From Diogma glabrata (Eukaryota; Arthropoda; Insecta; Diptera; Cylindrotomidae), in contig OY856186.1 of assembly GCA_963693315.1 (NCBI GenBank), positions 302,228,144 through 302,292,143 of the forward strand: DNA of 64,000 nt. Reading direction: 5' to 3'. Positions 11,620-21,465 of the stretch are shown here, in pieces (position 1 is the first letter of the stretch; each line of letters starts with the position of its first letter). Below the pieces are notes generated by a model, which made no database searches, was not told the DNA's origin, and worked only from the letters and a program-made list of their open reading frames with translations. The translations under genes and the position numbers were made by a program.

Positions 11620-11641
11620 TCTGCGGTTCGCTGCTGTCAAA
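11620..11641 (-). repeat. Right terminal inverted repeat of ISL2EU element
   Basis: 22 bp, exact reverse complement of 7245-7266. Just outside lies a GC-rich patch with CTAGCGCCTCTAGCGG (about 11653-11670), which is itself partly palindromic. Confidence 0.8.
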
Positions 11642-11721
11642 CCGACCGCGACTCTAGCGCCTCTAGCGGCGTGCAAATCGCCAATAGCGCTCAATCGAAG
11701 GATGGTATCTGTTTACCTACC

Positions 11722-12095
11722 ACATTAAGGGGTAAATGCTAGTGCAGTCCACTATTATATGCACTAGACAGTACACTCCACCATATGATCACACCATACA
11801 TTATAACCGGTCTGAATTCAGGGGTGTAAAGCCATTGCACTATGCATGGGGGAGCAAGACTCCAACATTTTCCAATGGCTTTTGGCATTGAGTATAATGC
11901 TACTGTTCCTTTTTCCTCGTGTTCTGATACTTTGTTTCTTGCTGATATTCCTTTGTAGCACGGTACCTAAGTATTTCGCTTGTTTTGCAAGTACCAGACC
12001 ACTCCCGCGAGGGTTATGGAACCAATATCATGAATCCTGTATTCCTGGTGAAACGAACCAGTTCTGTTTCTGTAGCATTAATTCCCAGCCAACAC
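11722..12095 (-). mobile_element. Degraded LINE RT C-terminal fragment (R1/Jockey-like)
   Basis: Translated on the - strand this shows, in changing frames, a KQAKYLGTVLQ segment (the KYLGxxLD motif of LINE thumbs), a KSHWKMLE-like stretch, and a block reading WLYT...FRPVIMYGVIIWW. The last is the signature WLYTxxIRPxxxYGxxxWW of many I/R1/Jockey-type RTs. At least two frameshifts and several stops are present. It lies directly beside the 3' end of the RTE-like LINE on the same strand and is a different LINE family. Confidence 0.65.
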
Positions 12096-12126
12096 TTTTT
12101 TTTCTTTTTTTTAAGGCGTTCATGCT

Positions 12127-12521
12127 CCATGTAGGAGCGTTGCCAGGCTAATCAGCTTTGAATATTCACCACGGCCATTCGCAACAGCGACATAATTACC
12201 ATGGCAGCCGATTTTTTTAAGGTCGTTTATTACGTCAGTCTCCCATTGTAGTCGTGGTCTTCCTCGCGGTCTACCACTCCCTGGGGCACTAACGTACATT
12301 TTTCAAGTCATTCCAAACTGTGAATCGGATCGTGGAACATGCCCAAACCAAATAATCCTATTAGAACGGATACAACCTATTATATCAGGACCCTCAAGAA
12401 GGTCTCTGATCTCAAAGTTATACCGGGTTCTATACTCTCCATCGTCTGTCTTAAGTGGACCAAAAATTTAGCGTAGGATCTTACGCTCAAATACAGATAA
12501 ATGCGATTCGTCATTTTGTGT
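12127..12521 (-). mobile_element. RTE-like LINE, 3' portion (downstream of the LTR insertion)
   Basis: Matches the LINE at 1203-1487 in inverted orientation, including the SHLSVFERKILR-type segment and the GC-rich 3' end. It is the continuation of 25751-26456. Deleting 12526-25746 and one copy of the 4-bp duplication AAGG brings the two parts together at the same point of the LINE (just after the WTL codons). A T-rich run near 12100-12113 may be its A-tail on the other strand. Confidence 0.85.
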
Positions 12522-12525
12522 AAGG

Positions 12526-12826
12526 TATAATCGCAACTTTGATTATTAATTTTAATAACTTTAATGCGGTTTGTCAGGATGAAATTAAAGTAAATAAAAC
12601 TATTTAAAATATACTTTCGACGATTCAATTTATTATACATGTGTTTTCTCTTCGATGTCAAAAACAAAAGTAACAATGGCTACTCTTATGAAAAAAGTAC
12701 ATCTACTCTAATGCGTTCATCTCTTTCTTACTTTACGTTAAAACAATTATGAACAAAATTATAAGAGATGGCGCGGAACTAAAAGAAAAATATAATTTCA
12801 TTCATGTGTTCGTTTTATATGTTATA
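12526..12826 (-). repeat. 3' LTR of outer Ty3 element
   Basis: 301 bp, matching 25446-25746 with one visible substitution. Starts TATAATCGCAAC and ends ATGTTATA on the + strand. Its outer edge carries AAGG. Confidence 0.9.
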
Positions 12827-12840
12827 TTCGGCCTTCCTGA
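12827..12840 (-). other. Polypurine tract of outer Ty3 element
   Basis: Read on the - strand, CAGGAAGGCCGAA lies directly against the 3' LTR. It is a purine-rich plus-strand primer candidate of the type seen in mdg3-like elements. Confidence 0.5.
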
Positions 12841-12853
12841 CTAAAGACTGTCC

Positions 12854-13837
12854 TCAGTCGTCAGATTCAACATCACTCTCTGCGTAGATAACTTCGTCTT
12901 CTTCTGGTTGAACCACCAATCTCATGTGGTCGGATGGCACAACACCGGTGAATCTTCGTTTCCCTTCTTTCTCACCTTCTTCTTCAATTCTGTAACGGTC
13001 CCCTTGTAGTACAGCGGTAATAATATACGGACCTCTATAACGGCGCAATAGTTTCCTACTATCTCCTGTCGATGGGGGTTCTCGGAAGACTACGACTCTA
13101 TCCCCTGTTTTGTACTCTCTCGGCGTGGCGAAATTCAATTCAAACCTCTTTTTTTGTTTTTGCTGGTTTTCACGAATTCTTTCTGATGCTAAACCTCGTA
13201 GCTTGTCCCTTTCCATCTCATCAAAAGTTTCTTCCTTTATATTCGACAACACAAGTCGCAATTTATCGTCGCTTATAGTTTTTAATTCGACTCCAAATAA
13301 AAGTTTATGCGGTGACAATTTTGTTATACTGTGCGGTGTACTGTTTAGAGTCCATTGAATAGTAGTTAAATGGGTATCCCATTTAGTTTCATCCTTATCT
13401 GACATAGTTCGTAGAGCATGCAGGATAGTTCTGTTGTAACGTTCAACTTGACCGTTAGCTCGTGGTGTTGCAATGGCATTTAATACATGAATAGTATTGT
13501 GATCACTTAGAAAAGTTTTGAACGCATTCGATGTGAACGACGAACCACGATCCGTTATGATTCGATGAGGCATTCCAAAATGTAACGACAAATCCTTTAA
13601 AGTTTTAATAACAAAAGTCGAAGACGTATCCCGGACGGCTTTAAGATGCACATATTTTGTAAAAGCATCGACGACAACCAAAATGTACGAATTTCTTTTG
13701 GTACTTTTCACGAAGGGACCCAAATGGTCTAAATGCCAAGTATGACAAGGAATGGGAATCTTATCGATTTGATGTAAATTTATTTTATTTTTGTCACTAT
13801 TTCCCTTATGATTTAAACACTCATAACATGAATTCAC
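12854..13837 (-). CDS. Integrase region of outer Ty3 element pol
   Basis: About 327 residues beginning at the second half of the HHCC zinc domain (CYECLNHKG, preceded in the neighbouring frame by HDDIGHPGFNRT). The catalytic core follows with Asp in HLDHLGPF, Asp in IITDRGSSFTS and Glu in NGQVERYNRT, the D,D-35-E pattern of retroviral-type integrases. A basic C-terminal region ends with GPYIITAVLQGDRYRI (GPY/F-type module) and an acidic tail. It inserts the cDNA into the genome. The frame is offset from the RT frame by one base at an A8 run (about 13842-13849). A run of seven would restore continuity, so this is probably a slip mutation or sequencing error. Confidence 0.85.
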   Translation of the reverse strand: MNSCYECLNHKGNSDKNKINLHQIDKIPIPCHTWHLDHLGPFVKSTKRNSYILVVVDAFTKYVHLKAVRDTSSTFVIKTLKDLSLHFGMPHRIITDRGSSFTSNAFKTFLSDHNTIHVLNAIATPRANGQVERYNRTILHALRTMSDKDETKWDTHLTTIQWTLNSTPHSITKLSPHKLLFGVELKTISDDKLRLVLSNIKEETFDEMERDKLRGLASERIRENQQKQKKRFELNFATPREYKTGDRVVVFREPPSTGDSRKLLRRYRGPYIITAVLQGDRYRIEEEGEKEGKRRFTGVVPSDHMRLVVQPEEDEVIYAESDVESDD

Positions 13838-15494
13838 ATATTTTTTTTACAGTTTGACACATTCGAGGGAACCAACAAATTTCACGAAGTCTAGCTAATG
13901 TTCTGTTAAACCCCGGATGTCCTATATCATCATGACAGGTTCTAATTACTCTGTTCCTAGTTCCTTTAGGTAATACAAATTTGGAATCATCGTCGATCCT
14001 TTTATATAAAATATTTTCTTCTATCACGAATCCTCTATTTTTTAGTTCGCGTTTGTTTTTCTTTAATTCAGTAAATTCAGGGTCATTCGATTGTAACGTT
14101 TCAAGCCATTTTCTATCTATTGAATCAATTCGAATATTGTAAACATTTAACGTTGCTACCTCTAATTCTCGGGGAGGGTTAAAAGGAGATCTACTTAGGG
14201 CATCCACATGAACCATGTGTTTACCTTTTCTATGTTGAACATCAAAGTCAAATTCCATTAGCCGAAGAGCCCACCTAGCAATTCGAGGCACTAAATCTCG
14301 TTTGGAAATAACAGTTTTTAGCGAAGAACAATCCGTTACAACGGTTATATGTTTTCCCAACACAAAGGGGCGAAATCTGTCCAAAGAGTCAACGATGGCG
14401 AGAGCTTCGAGCTCGTAACTATGGTATTTCTTTTCTAATTCTGTTGTCTGTCGACTATAATACCCTACTGGACGTAGTCGTCTATCGTCTTCCATTTGCA
14501 TCAAGACCCCGACGAGACCAACACTGGAAGCATCTGTATGGACTTCGTGAGATTTTGAGTTATCAAATAAAGCTAAAACGTTTCGTTGACATAAAAGGGC
14601 TTTCAATTTATCGAATGCTAATTTCTGTTCTTCCTTCCACTCAAAAGGAACATCCTTTCTAGTTAACTTAGTTAGAGGTTCTGCTATTTCTGAGAATTTT
14701 TCCACAAATTTTCTAAAGTACGATGCTAAACCTATGAAACGTCTAATTTCATGAACATTCTTAGGCGTTTCAAATTTCTCAACACACATAATCTTTTCTT
14801 TCCCAGGGCGTATACCCTCTGCCGTGATTTCGTGTCCTAAGAATTGAACCTTTTCAACTAAAAATTTACATTTCCTTAATTTTAAAGTTAAACCGTATTC
14901 TCGGAGTTTTATTAAAAATCTATTAAGTAACAATTTACCTTCATTAACCGTTTTACTGGGTAAAATAATATCATCTAAATAAACAATTATATCATAATTC
15001 ATTTCTTTAGCTAACCGATTCATTAGTCGTTGGAAAACACTTGGAGCGTTGGCTAACCCAAACGGCATCCTTAAAAATTCAAATTGGCCATCCGGGGTAA
15101 CAAACGATGTATACTTTCTACTTTCTTCGTGAACAGGTATTTGGTAATACCCGGATGCCAAATCTAAAACGCAAAAATACTTATGACCACTTAGTTTTTG
15201 AAGACAATCCTCGATGTTTGGTAATGGGAACCTATCCTTTATGGTTTTTAAATTTAAATTTCTATAGTCTATGACCATCCTATCCTCGTCGTCCTTTTTC
15301 TTAACTAACAACGCTGGCGAAGCATATTCCGAGTCAGATGGACCTATCATCCGCAATTCTAACAACTCATTCGTTATCTTTCTGAATCGTTCACGTTGAC
15401 TTGGAGAAGACCGATACGGCGAATGTGAGATTGGATCGGTATCCTTCAAATTTATCTTTAACGAACATTTATTGGTCAATCCGACCTCACTCAT
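13821..15494 (-). CDS. RT-RNase H-integrase N-terminus of outer Ty3 element pol
   Basis: About 557 residues. RT landmarks in order are DYRNLNLKTIKDRFPLPNIED, the FCVLDLASGYYQIPV block (first catalytic Asp), MPFGLANAPSVFQR, the YLDD box at IIVYLDDII and FLGHEI. RNase H follows with HTDASSVGLVG, YELEALA and VTDCSSL, then the HVDALSR connection and the first two histidines of the integrase zinc domain. This enzyme copies element RNA into DNA in cytoplasmic particles. The frame is open upstream of the first ATG at 15494 and continues the protease frame after a shift near 15650. It ends at a stop just past the A8 run in front of the integrase frame. Confidence 0.88.
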   Translation of the reverse strand: MSEVGLTNKCSLKINLKDTDPISHSPYRSSPSQRERFRKITNELLELRMIGPSDSEYASPALLVKKKDDEDRMVIDYRNLNLKTIKDRFPLPNIEDCLQKLSGHKYFCVLDLASGYYQIPVHEESRKYTSFVTPDGQFEFLRMPFGLANAPSVFQRLMNRLAKEMNYDIIVYLDDIILPSKTVNEGKLLLNRFLIKLREYGLTLKLRKCKFLVEKVQFLGHEITAEGIRPGKEKIMCVEKFETPKNVHEIRRFIGLASYFRKFVEKFSEIAEPLTKLTRKDVPFEWKEEQKLAFDKLKALLCQRNVLALFDNSKSHEVHTDASSVGLVGVLMQMEDDRRLRPVGYYSRQTTELEKKYHSYELEALAIVDSLDRFRPFVLGKHITVVTDCSSLKTVISKRDLVPRIARWALRLMEFDFDVQHRKGKHMVHVDALSRSPFNPPRELEVATLNVYNIRIDSIDRKWLETLQSNDPEFTELKKNKRELKNRGFVIEENILYKRIDDDSKFVLPKGTRNRVIRTCHDDIGHPGFNRTLARLREICWFPRMCQTVKKICEFML

Positions 15495-15577
15495 GTTATT
15501 GGCAAAACAATTGTTGAATTCACATAATAAATCCTTAACATCTCTATAATCGTTATTCGATAGATGAGTGTTAATAT

Positions 15578-16134
15578 TTAATTCTTCGCGGTTCTCAAAA
15601 TAATAACCAGTTGTATCGGAATTTGAATTGAAATTACAAATTTCTGATTTTCGTTAATCAATTCATCGCTTATGTCGAAAATATTATTTTCCTCCAGATC
15701 ATATACTGCCTTATCTAAAGGAATTACTTTATCTACCTTATCTAACGGAATTTTTACGATTTTAATTTCTTTTGACGTCTTCACCACCATCACATCGTCT
15801 CTATGTAGAAGACTATTACCTATCATGATCTCGTCGGTTTGGTCTTCGTCCTTGACTATAACAGCGGCGCCGGTCAATTTTAAGGAATCAATTTCAATTT
15901 CTACCTCGCAAGATCCTAAGGATTTAGAATAACCCTTACCAAACCCACGTAAAACTTGTTGTCGGTTATTCCATTGTAGTCCTACCTAACTCCCAAACTT
16001 TCGATTATCGTTACGCAGTCAGACCCCAAGTCGATGAAAGCTTTAGCTTCAACTCCGTTTACTTTTATCAATTTATAATAAATATTATCTTTAATTTCGA
16101 TTTTCTTTACGTTCGATGTTTTATTGGGACACGA
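15578..16134 (-). pseudogene. Protease region of outer Ty3 element, broken
   Basis: Follows the zinc knuckles without a break in frame. It begins with KVNGVEAKAFIDLGSDCVTI, where DLGS replaces the usual DTGS/DSGS of retropepsins, a variant known from mdg3-like elements. A TAG (CTA at 15982-15984) interrupts it, then the frame shifts before the KSLGSCEVEIEI segment. The stretch 15877-15578 is open (GAAVIVKDEDQTDEIMIG...), with MIGNSLL as the likely C-terminal hydrophobic-Gly motif. A second shift near 15650 leads to the RT frame. Confidence 0.65.
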
Positions 16135-17229
16135 AATTTCGTAGTGTCCTTGTTTTCTACAAAATGAACAGGTGACAATTTTACAAAATTATGCAATGTG
16201 GTCTTCAGCTCCACACTTATAGCAACGACGTTAATTGGCATTTTCAAAATTTTTAGAATTTGGAATAAACTTTTTTACCTCTGGAGATCCTTTATTGAAG
16301 CAAAATTTATTTTCATTCGCATTATTCACTGATTCATACAATTTAACCCTATCTAACAAGTCACGAACCGATTGGAAATTCTGACAGGCCAATACACACT
16401 TTAATCTTTCATCTTGTTCGCGAAGTCCTAATAACACATATTTTATTATAACTGCGTCTGTCAAATCTATGTCACTTGCAATTGACCGAATTGCGTAAAT
16501 ATATTCCACCATACTTTCCTTTGACAATTTTTTTCTATTAGCTAACCTCAAATGAACGTCAGCTTCATCTCTCCTTTTGTCAAACTCATAAATTACACCC
16601 GATCGAAAAGTTTCCCAATTGTATATTTTACACGCAACCGACTCATACCACAATTTAGATATACCTTTTAATCGTCTTACAGCGGCAAACAATATTATTG
16701 CATCACTCAAATTATATGTGCATTGTAGTTGTTCGATGATTTGCACCCAACGTCTTACAGATACGCACTCGAAATTCTCAGGGTCAAATTCGCAAATCAT
16801 TTCTGAAATGTCACGCGGTGAAAAATTATTATTCGGAATGCTCCCATAGAATTTATTTTTATTTATCGCACACCGAGGTTCACAATTCACACGAGGCGCT
16901 CGAGCGTCTCCACTAAACACAAAACCATCACTATAAATACCATTATTATTAATACCATTACTAACCTGTTGAACTCCCGACGGCGCTTGGTACAAAATAT
17001 TTGGTACACCATACTGCATGTGACTTTGTCTTGTCGAATAAAATTGTTGTGCAGGAACTTGTACATAAGGTATATTTTGGTGTTGACTGTAAGTGGATTG
17101 TTGATGATTTTGAGTGAAAACATGTTTGTTCATGTTTTCATAATTATCCATTAATGGCGGTGTATAATGTGATGAACTGGGCGATGGCGGCATGCTGCTA
17201 TACTCACATCTGGATGATGCTTTTGACAT
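16135..17229 (-). CDS. Gag of outer Ty3 element with two CCHC knuckles (two nonsense codons)
   Basis: Starts at ATG 17229 with a Ser/Pro/Gln-rich N-terminus (about residues 1-100). A Gag capsid-like domain follows, containing RRWVQIIEQL, FAAVRRLKG..LWYESV and a MVEYIYAIRSIASDIDL helix typical of retrotransposon gag. The main frame stops at 16231 (TAA after FENAN). Beyond the stop, in the same frame, two zinc knuckles are readable: CYKCGAEDHIA(stop)FC and CSFCRKQGHYEISC. Both TAA codons stand where Gln is common in such knuckles. It would form the particle and bind RNA. As written, this copy would make Gag lacking its nucleocapsid. Confidence 0.8.
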
Positions 17230-17914
17230 TATTGTTTATAATGTGAAACAAACAAAACAATTATTAATATCCTACCCAGTAAAAGTGTTATACCAGATTT
17301 ACTAGTAACTTTACTATTAACGCGTTATAGTAACAAGACCAAGACAAACTCAAGACCGCGCGAACAAAATGTCCCACCTCGTCTTGTATAACATGTATAG
17401 GGTTTGTCTGGTAAGACGTGTCTTTAGTTTGTCTGGTCAGACATGTCTTTAGTTTGTCTTGGTAAACCTAAATCGTCTAACCACCTTGGTATAGAAATTG
17501 GAATTTTTGTAAATAAAATACATTTTAATAATTTTGTTTAAGTTTTTTATTATCTGTAATAAAATAAATAAATATAAATATAAAAATATTTCTTAAATAT
17601 ATATTTAGAATAATACTACAGTTATTAATTATCATATATCAACCTGAAAAAATAAAATGGGGTTAAGCTAAAAGAATAACATATATGTATAATGTTTTTA
17701 AAATTTGAGTATTTACTTATATATAAATATAGGTACTTACCTTTTTAAATCCCTTAATTATATTTAAAAAATTTAAATATGATTAATAACTTTAATTATA
17801 AATTCACTTTATTAAAATTAAATGGGCGACATATATACATAAAACGTAAAAACACAATTGTTTAAACCATATGTATTGTTCTCATATAATGGTTTCGATC
17901 TTTTTTGTATGTCC
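17230..17914 (-). other. Leader of outer Ty3 element (rest at 25173-25445)
   Basis: Untranslated leader between primer site and gag, split by the CsRn1-like insertion. It contains a short tandem array at about 17398-17468 in which TTTGTCTGGT and AGACATGTCTTTAG-like units recur two to three times with small changes. The rest is AT-rich. No upstream open frame of note was seen. Confidence 0.55.
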
Positions 17915-18580
17915 TTTAGTTGATTATTTTGATTATAATATGTGTTCAGGCGATGTGTTCAGGCGGCTAGTGGCGTCGAAAATTGTTTTGAAGGTATTAT
18001 GTGGAGATATCTTATATTCTTATTATTTGGTCTTGAATCCAGAATTGTGTCCTTAACAATTATTATCGGGAATCGACTGGAGTTCTGTTGTTGTGTTGGA
18101 GCTAAACTTAACTATTTCCCCGTTGATTTATCACCAAATATCTGCAGACTTTTTAGATGCGGTCGTACAACAAAAGAAACAATTGGCGATATCTATGTCA
18201 CTTTTAATTTGTATTATAAATATCAAAATTAATACATATTTTGTTTACAAAATGATAATTGCATGAAATATTCGAACAGATATTATTATTACAAATGGAG
18301 TTAAAATAAAACTTTTTATATCTGAAAAATATCTAAGAATTTAATTTACAAAACGTAATGGCGTGTATAAAAGTATATCTCTCTTTTTTTGACAGAATTT
18401 TTTATTTAACCTGAAGTTGTTTACGTTTGTTTATAAATACCCACAAATTGTTGTGGTTATTAATATTTAGTATCCACTAGTTGTGGTAAATTTGGTAAAT
18501 CTTTTTCTACACTTTTCGACAGTTGTAGAAAGTTGTTTGTTATTACTGTTTGGAATCATTATGTTGGCTTTATCGCCACA
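17915..18580 (-). repeat. 3' LTR of CsRn1-like element
   Basis: 666 bp, matching 24503-25168 almost perfectly. The 4-bp flank GTCC precedes it. A C-run next to its inner edge is the polypurine tract on the other strand. Confidence 0.9.
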
Positions 18581-18595
18581 AACACTCCCCCCCTA
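18581..18595 (-). other. Polypurine tract of CsRn1-like element
   Basis: On the - strand TAGGGGGGGAGTGTT abuts the 3' LTR, a typical plus-strand primer with a G-run. Confidence 0.65.
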
Positions 18596-18624
18596 GTATC
18601 ATCGAAGATGAGACGATATTGAAA

Positions 18625-20183
18625 TTATTGTGCTACAGCACGAAGGAAGCGAGTAGGGGTACGAGTGGTTCTGCCTGCTCGCGTAATTGTCGATGCAGGG
18701 TGGAATATCTGTTGCTGAGGAATGGGGTCAAATCTAACCCTTTTAGTTGATACAACTGTCTTAGCGTCGCGTTTTTTCGTTTCTGCGGAGGTAGAAGGAG
18801 AAGACTGGAATGTGTCCGAAGGAGTAGAATGGACAATATCTGTAGAAGACGACGTTTCGTCTGCGCGACTGAGATCAGTTCTCAAAGTAGGTGAGTTTTG
18901 AGTTAAATCATCTTCAGATTGTTCCCTAAAGCAAGGTTTTAATCTGTCGATTGAAACTCGAATGTGTTGACCTTTACGGTCAATAACGAAATTTTTATCA
19001 TCGCGACTGATGACTTTGAAAGGACCTTCGTATGGCGGTTGTAATGCTTTACGTACTAAGTCCGTACGTAAGAAAACATGCGAACAAGACTGGAGATTTT
19101 TGGAGATGAAAACTTTAGGAGAAGTGTGTCTTGACGCAATGGTAGGACGAAGGTGATCAAAATGTTGTTTCAATTGTGAAACAAAATCAGATTGAGGAGT
19201 GGAGTTAGAATTTTGGCTAAAAAATTCTCCAGGAAGACGTATGTTAGTACCGTATACGAGCTCAGCCGATGAAGATTGGAAATCTTCACGGAAAGTGGTT
19301 CGTAAACCAAGTAATATTGACGGTAATATTCGTGTCCAGTCAGTTCTGTCGTAGGCCATTATCGCAGATTTTAGAGTTCGGTGCCAACGTTCGATTAGAC
19401 TGTTACATTTCGGATTGTAACTTGTTGTGCGTTTACGTTCGAAACCGACAAGTTTTGACAACTCGTTGAAGAGATTGGATTCAAATTTGGAGCCCTGATC
19501 AGTGACAATTACTGAAGGTACTCCGAAGCGAGAAATCCAATTTGAGTAGAGAGCTGATGCTACTGTTTCAGCTGTGATATCCGAGATAGGAATGGCTTCA
19601 GGCCAGCGAGTATATCTGTCAATAATTGTGACACAATAGCGTTTGTCCTCAGAGGTAGGAAGTGGACCAATAATGTCCATGTGAATCTCGGAAAATCTTT
19701 GAGAAGTTTGAGGATAATTACCTAATGGAGATTGAGTGTGGCGAGAAACTTTTGCCTTTTGGCAAGCCAGGCAGTTCTGAGCCATTTGTCGTACATCTTT
19801 TTTAATTGATGGCCAAATGACTTTTTCTGCAAGTAGTTTGGCAGAACTGTGGACTCCTGGGTGAGATAAATTGTGGAGACTATCGAAAACAGATTGACGA
19901 AATTGCTTTGGAATAAAGGGGCGTGGATTACCAGTAGAGGTATCACATAAAATGGTTTTGGCACTAGAATTGCCAAACGATACTGGAAAGGATCGGAATT
20001 GAAGTGTGGGACTAGTGTCCACTAATTCCTTTAGTTCGTCATCGTTGAACTGAGCGTCAGCAATTTCGTCGTAGTTAATGTTTTCTGGAATTGATATTTG
20101 CTCGACACGAGAAAGTGTGTCGGCGACTACATTATCGATTCCAGAAATGTGGCGAATATCAGTCGTGAATTGACTGATAAAAT
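18625..20183 (-). CDS. Pol C-terminal part of CsRn1-like element (integrase)
   Basis: The frame resumes beside the inserted TG...CA segment and runs to a TAA at 18625. It starts with ISQFTTDIRHISGIDNVVADTLSRV, the end of RNase H and the conserved ADTLSR connection. The integrase zinc domain follows (LHNLSHPGVHSS...CLACQKAKVSRH). The core has Asp in HMDIIGPLP, Asp in IVTDQGSKFES and Glu in CNSLIERWHRTLK. A C-terminal LRTDLVRKALQPPYEGPF..DRKG module and a Ser/Thr-rich tail ending TRFLRAVAQ complete it. It integrates the cDNA. Apart from the inserted segment I saw no stop or shift. The few codons before ISQF visible at the junction belong to the insertion. Confidence 0.88.
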
Positions 20184-21461
20184 TGTTATTAGCTTGGCTC
20201 TTTTTCTGAGCCACTTGGAATTTTAAACAATAAAGATCTATTATATAAACAAAAACTAAATATACTACTCGAAATGCCGGGTTACCCCCACACGAACATC
20301 GACCTGGGAAATCTCTTACACAATGAAGGCTCTAGCCCATCATTCTCAAAAAAACGTAGAAGCGTATATTTTAGCTATTAATATACGTACATATATGTAT
20401 ATATATATATTAAAACACAAAAAAAAAGAAAGAAAATTCCAGTATTTAGTATGATAATAATGTAAATTGAACCTATCTGGATTTGGTGGCACCGTTGATT
20501 GATGTATATTATTTAACCTCCTTATATCAAATGCTGGTGAGATCGTTGTGGACATATAAAACAAAAAAAAATTCCACCGCGAGCGAGTTGGTGTGGACGT
20601 TATTGAGCTTTTAATATATTTTCACACTTTCCTGCAAATCAATTTTATCTGGTATATTTTCCATATTTATAATTTTGATTCCTTGCAATGGTGATCTTTT
20701 GTACCACAACTATATTAATGTAAAGAAAAATATATATTTATTAATGCTATTCACATCGAATGACGTTCACTTGTAAAACAGTTCATATACAATACAAAGA
20801 GTATTTTTGTTAATTTATATTTTCAATTTTTCCTTTTAATTAATAAACTACTCATCAATTCCATCACAAATTTGGTTTTGATTTTAGCTACACGTTTGTT
20901 TTTTTTTTCTTTTAGTTTAACATTAAACAAATAGTAAATATATTTTTCTCGTATTCATCAAAACACAATGGTTTCTTTTTTTTAATCATCAAACACCAAT
21001 TAATTGGTTAACAAAGTTAACATTGAATTTAACAAATTTTGTTTTTCTTAACTTTAAAAAAATAACGAAACAACTTATTAGTTTTAAGTTAAAACACGGA
21101 ATGAATACTTTTTATATCCAATTTTTAACATCGAAAAATAATGAAACACATCAAAAAAAATGTGATTTTTGTTTCTTTCCCCTCTTCTAAAGAAAAAAAT
21201 GTCAAATCGGATAATACTGAAAATTCAGCAAAGATTAATAACGACAACGACATCTGTTCGCTAGAATTGGAAATAAAATTGAGTACGTTCGTTTGCTTTT
21301 TATAGTATATTCAAAATTTAACTAGCAGTTAAGTTTTAGAAAATTTTAAAATTATTATTAATGTAAAAATGAACGGAAACTAGTGAAATGCATTTTTATT
21401 GAATTGAAAACAAAGAGGAATTTGGTTTTATTATTGTTTTGCGATTATTGCGATCGTTACA
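20184..21461. mobile_element. Solo-LTR-like insertion, 1278 bp, TG...CA, in CsRn1 pol
   Basis: Starts TGTTATTAGC and ends CGTTACA on the + strand, flanked by AAAT on both sides (20180-20183 and 21462-21465; AAAAT if the last A is counted outside). It has no coding capacity, contains AT-rich runs and a (TA)n patch near 20396-20410, and interrupts pol exactly between HLDF and ISQF, so removing it leaves the frame open. The TG...CA ends, size and 4-5-bp duplication fit a solo LTR of a BEL/Pao or Ty3 element. The family is unknown. Confidence 0.65.
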
Positions 21462-21465
21462 AAAT

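Larger units (their letters stand above)
7245..11641. mobile_element. ISL2EU (IS4EU)-type DNA transposon, two convergent genes, near-complete
   Basis: The element is bounded by a perfect 22-bp inverted repeat (7245-7266 and 11620-11641) and carries two genes facing each other. These are a spliced THAP plus DDE transposase on the + strand (7959-9580) and a spliced SWIM plus YqaJ-type nuclease on the - strand (11554-9864). This two-gene combination is the known hallmark of the ISL2EU superfamily. Both reading frames are open throughout with canonical splice sites, so the copy may be autonomous. A 544-bp fold-back MITE sits in the leader of the transposase gene. I could not find a convincing target duplication, so the true outer ends may lie slightly beyond the 22-bp repeats. 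Flanking blocks share AGAGTC..GCG motifs outside the repeat on both sides. Confidence 0.85.

Noticed and set aside
17942..18232. 96-codon frame present in both CsRn1 LTRs
   Set aside because: Identical in both copies only because the LTRs are repeats. It contains no recognisable domain and lies on the strand opposite to element transcription.
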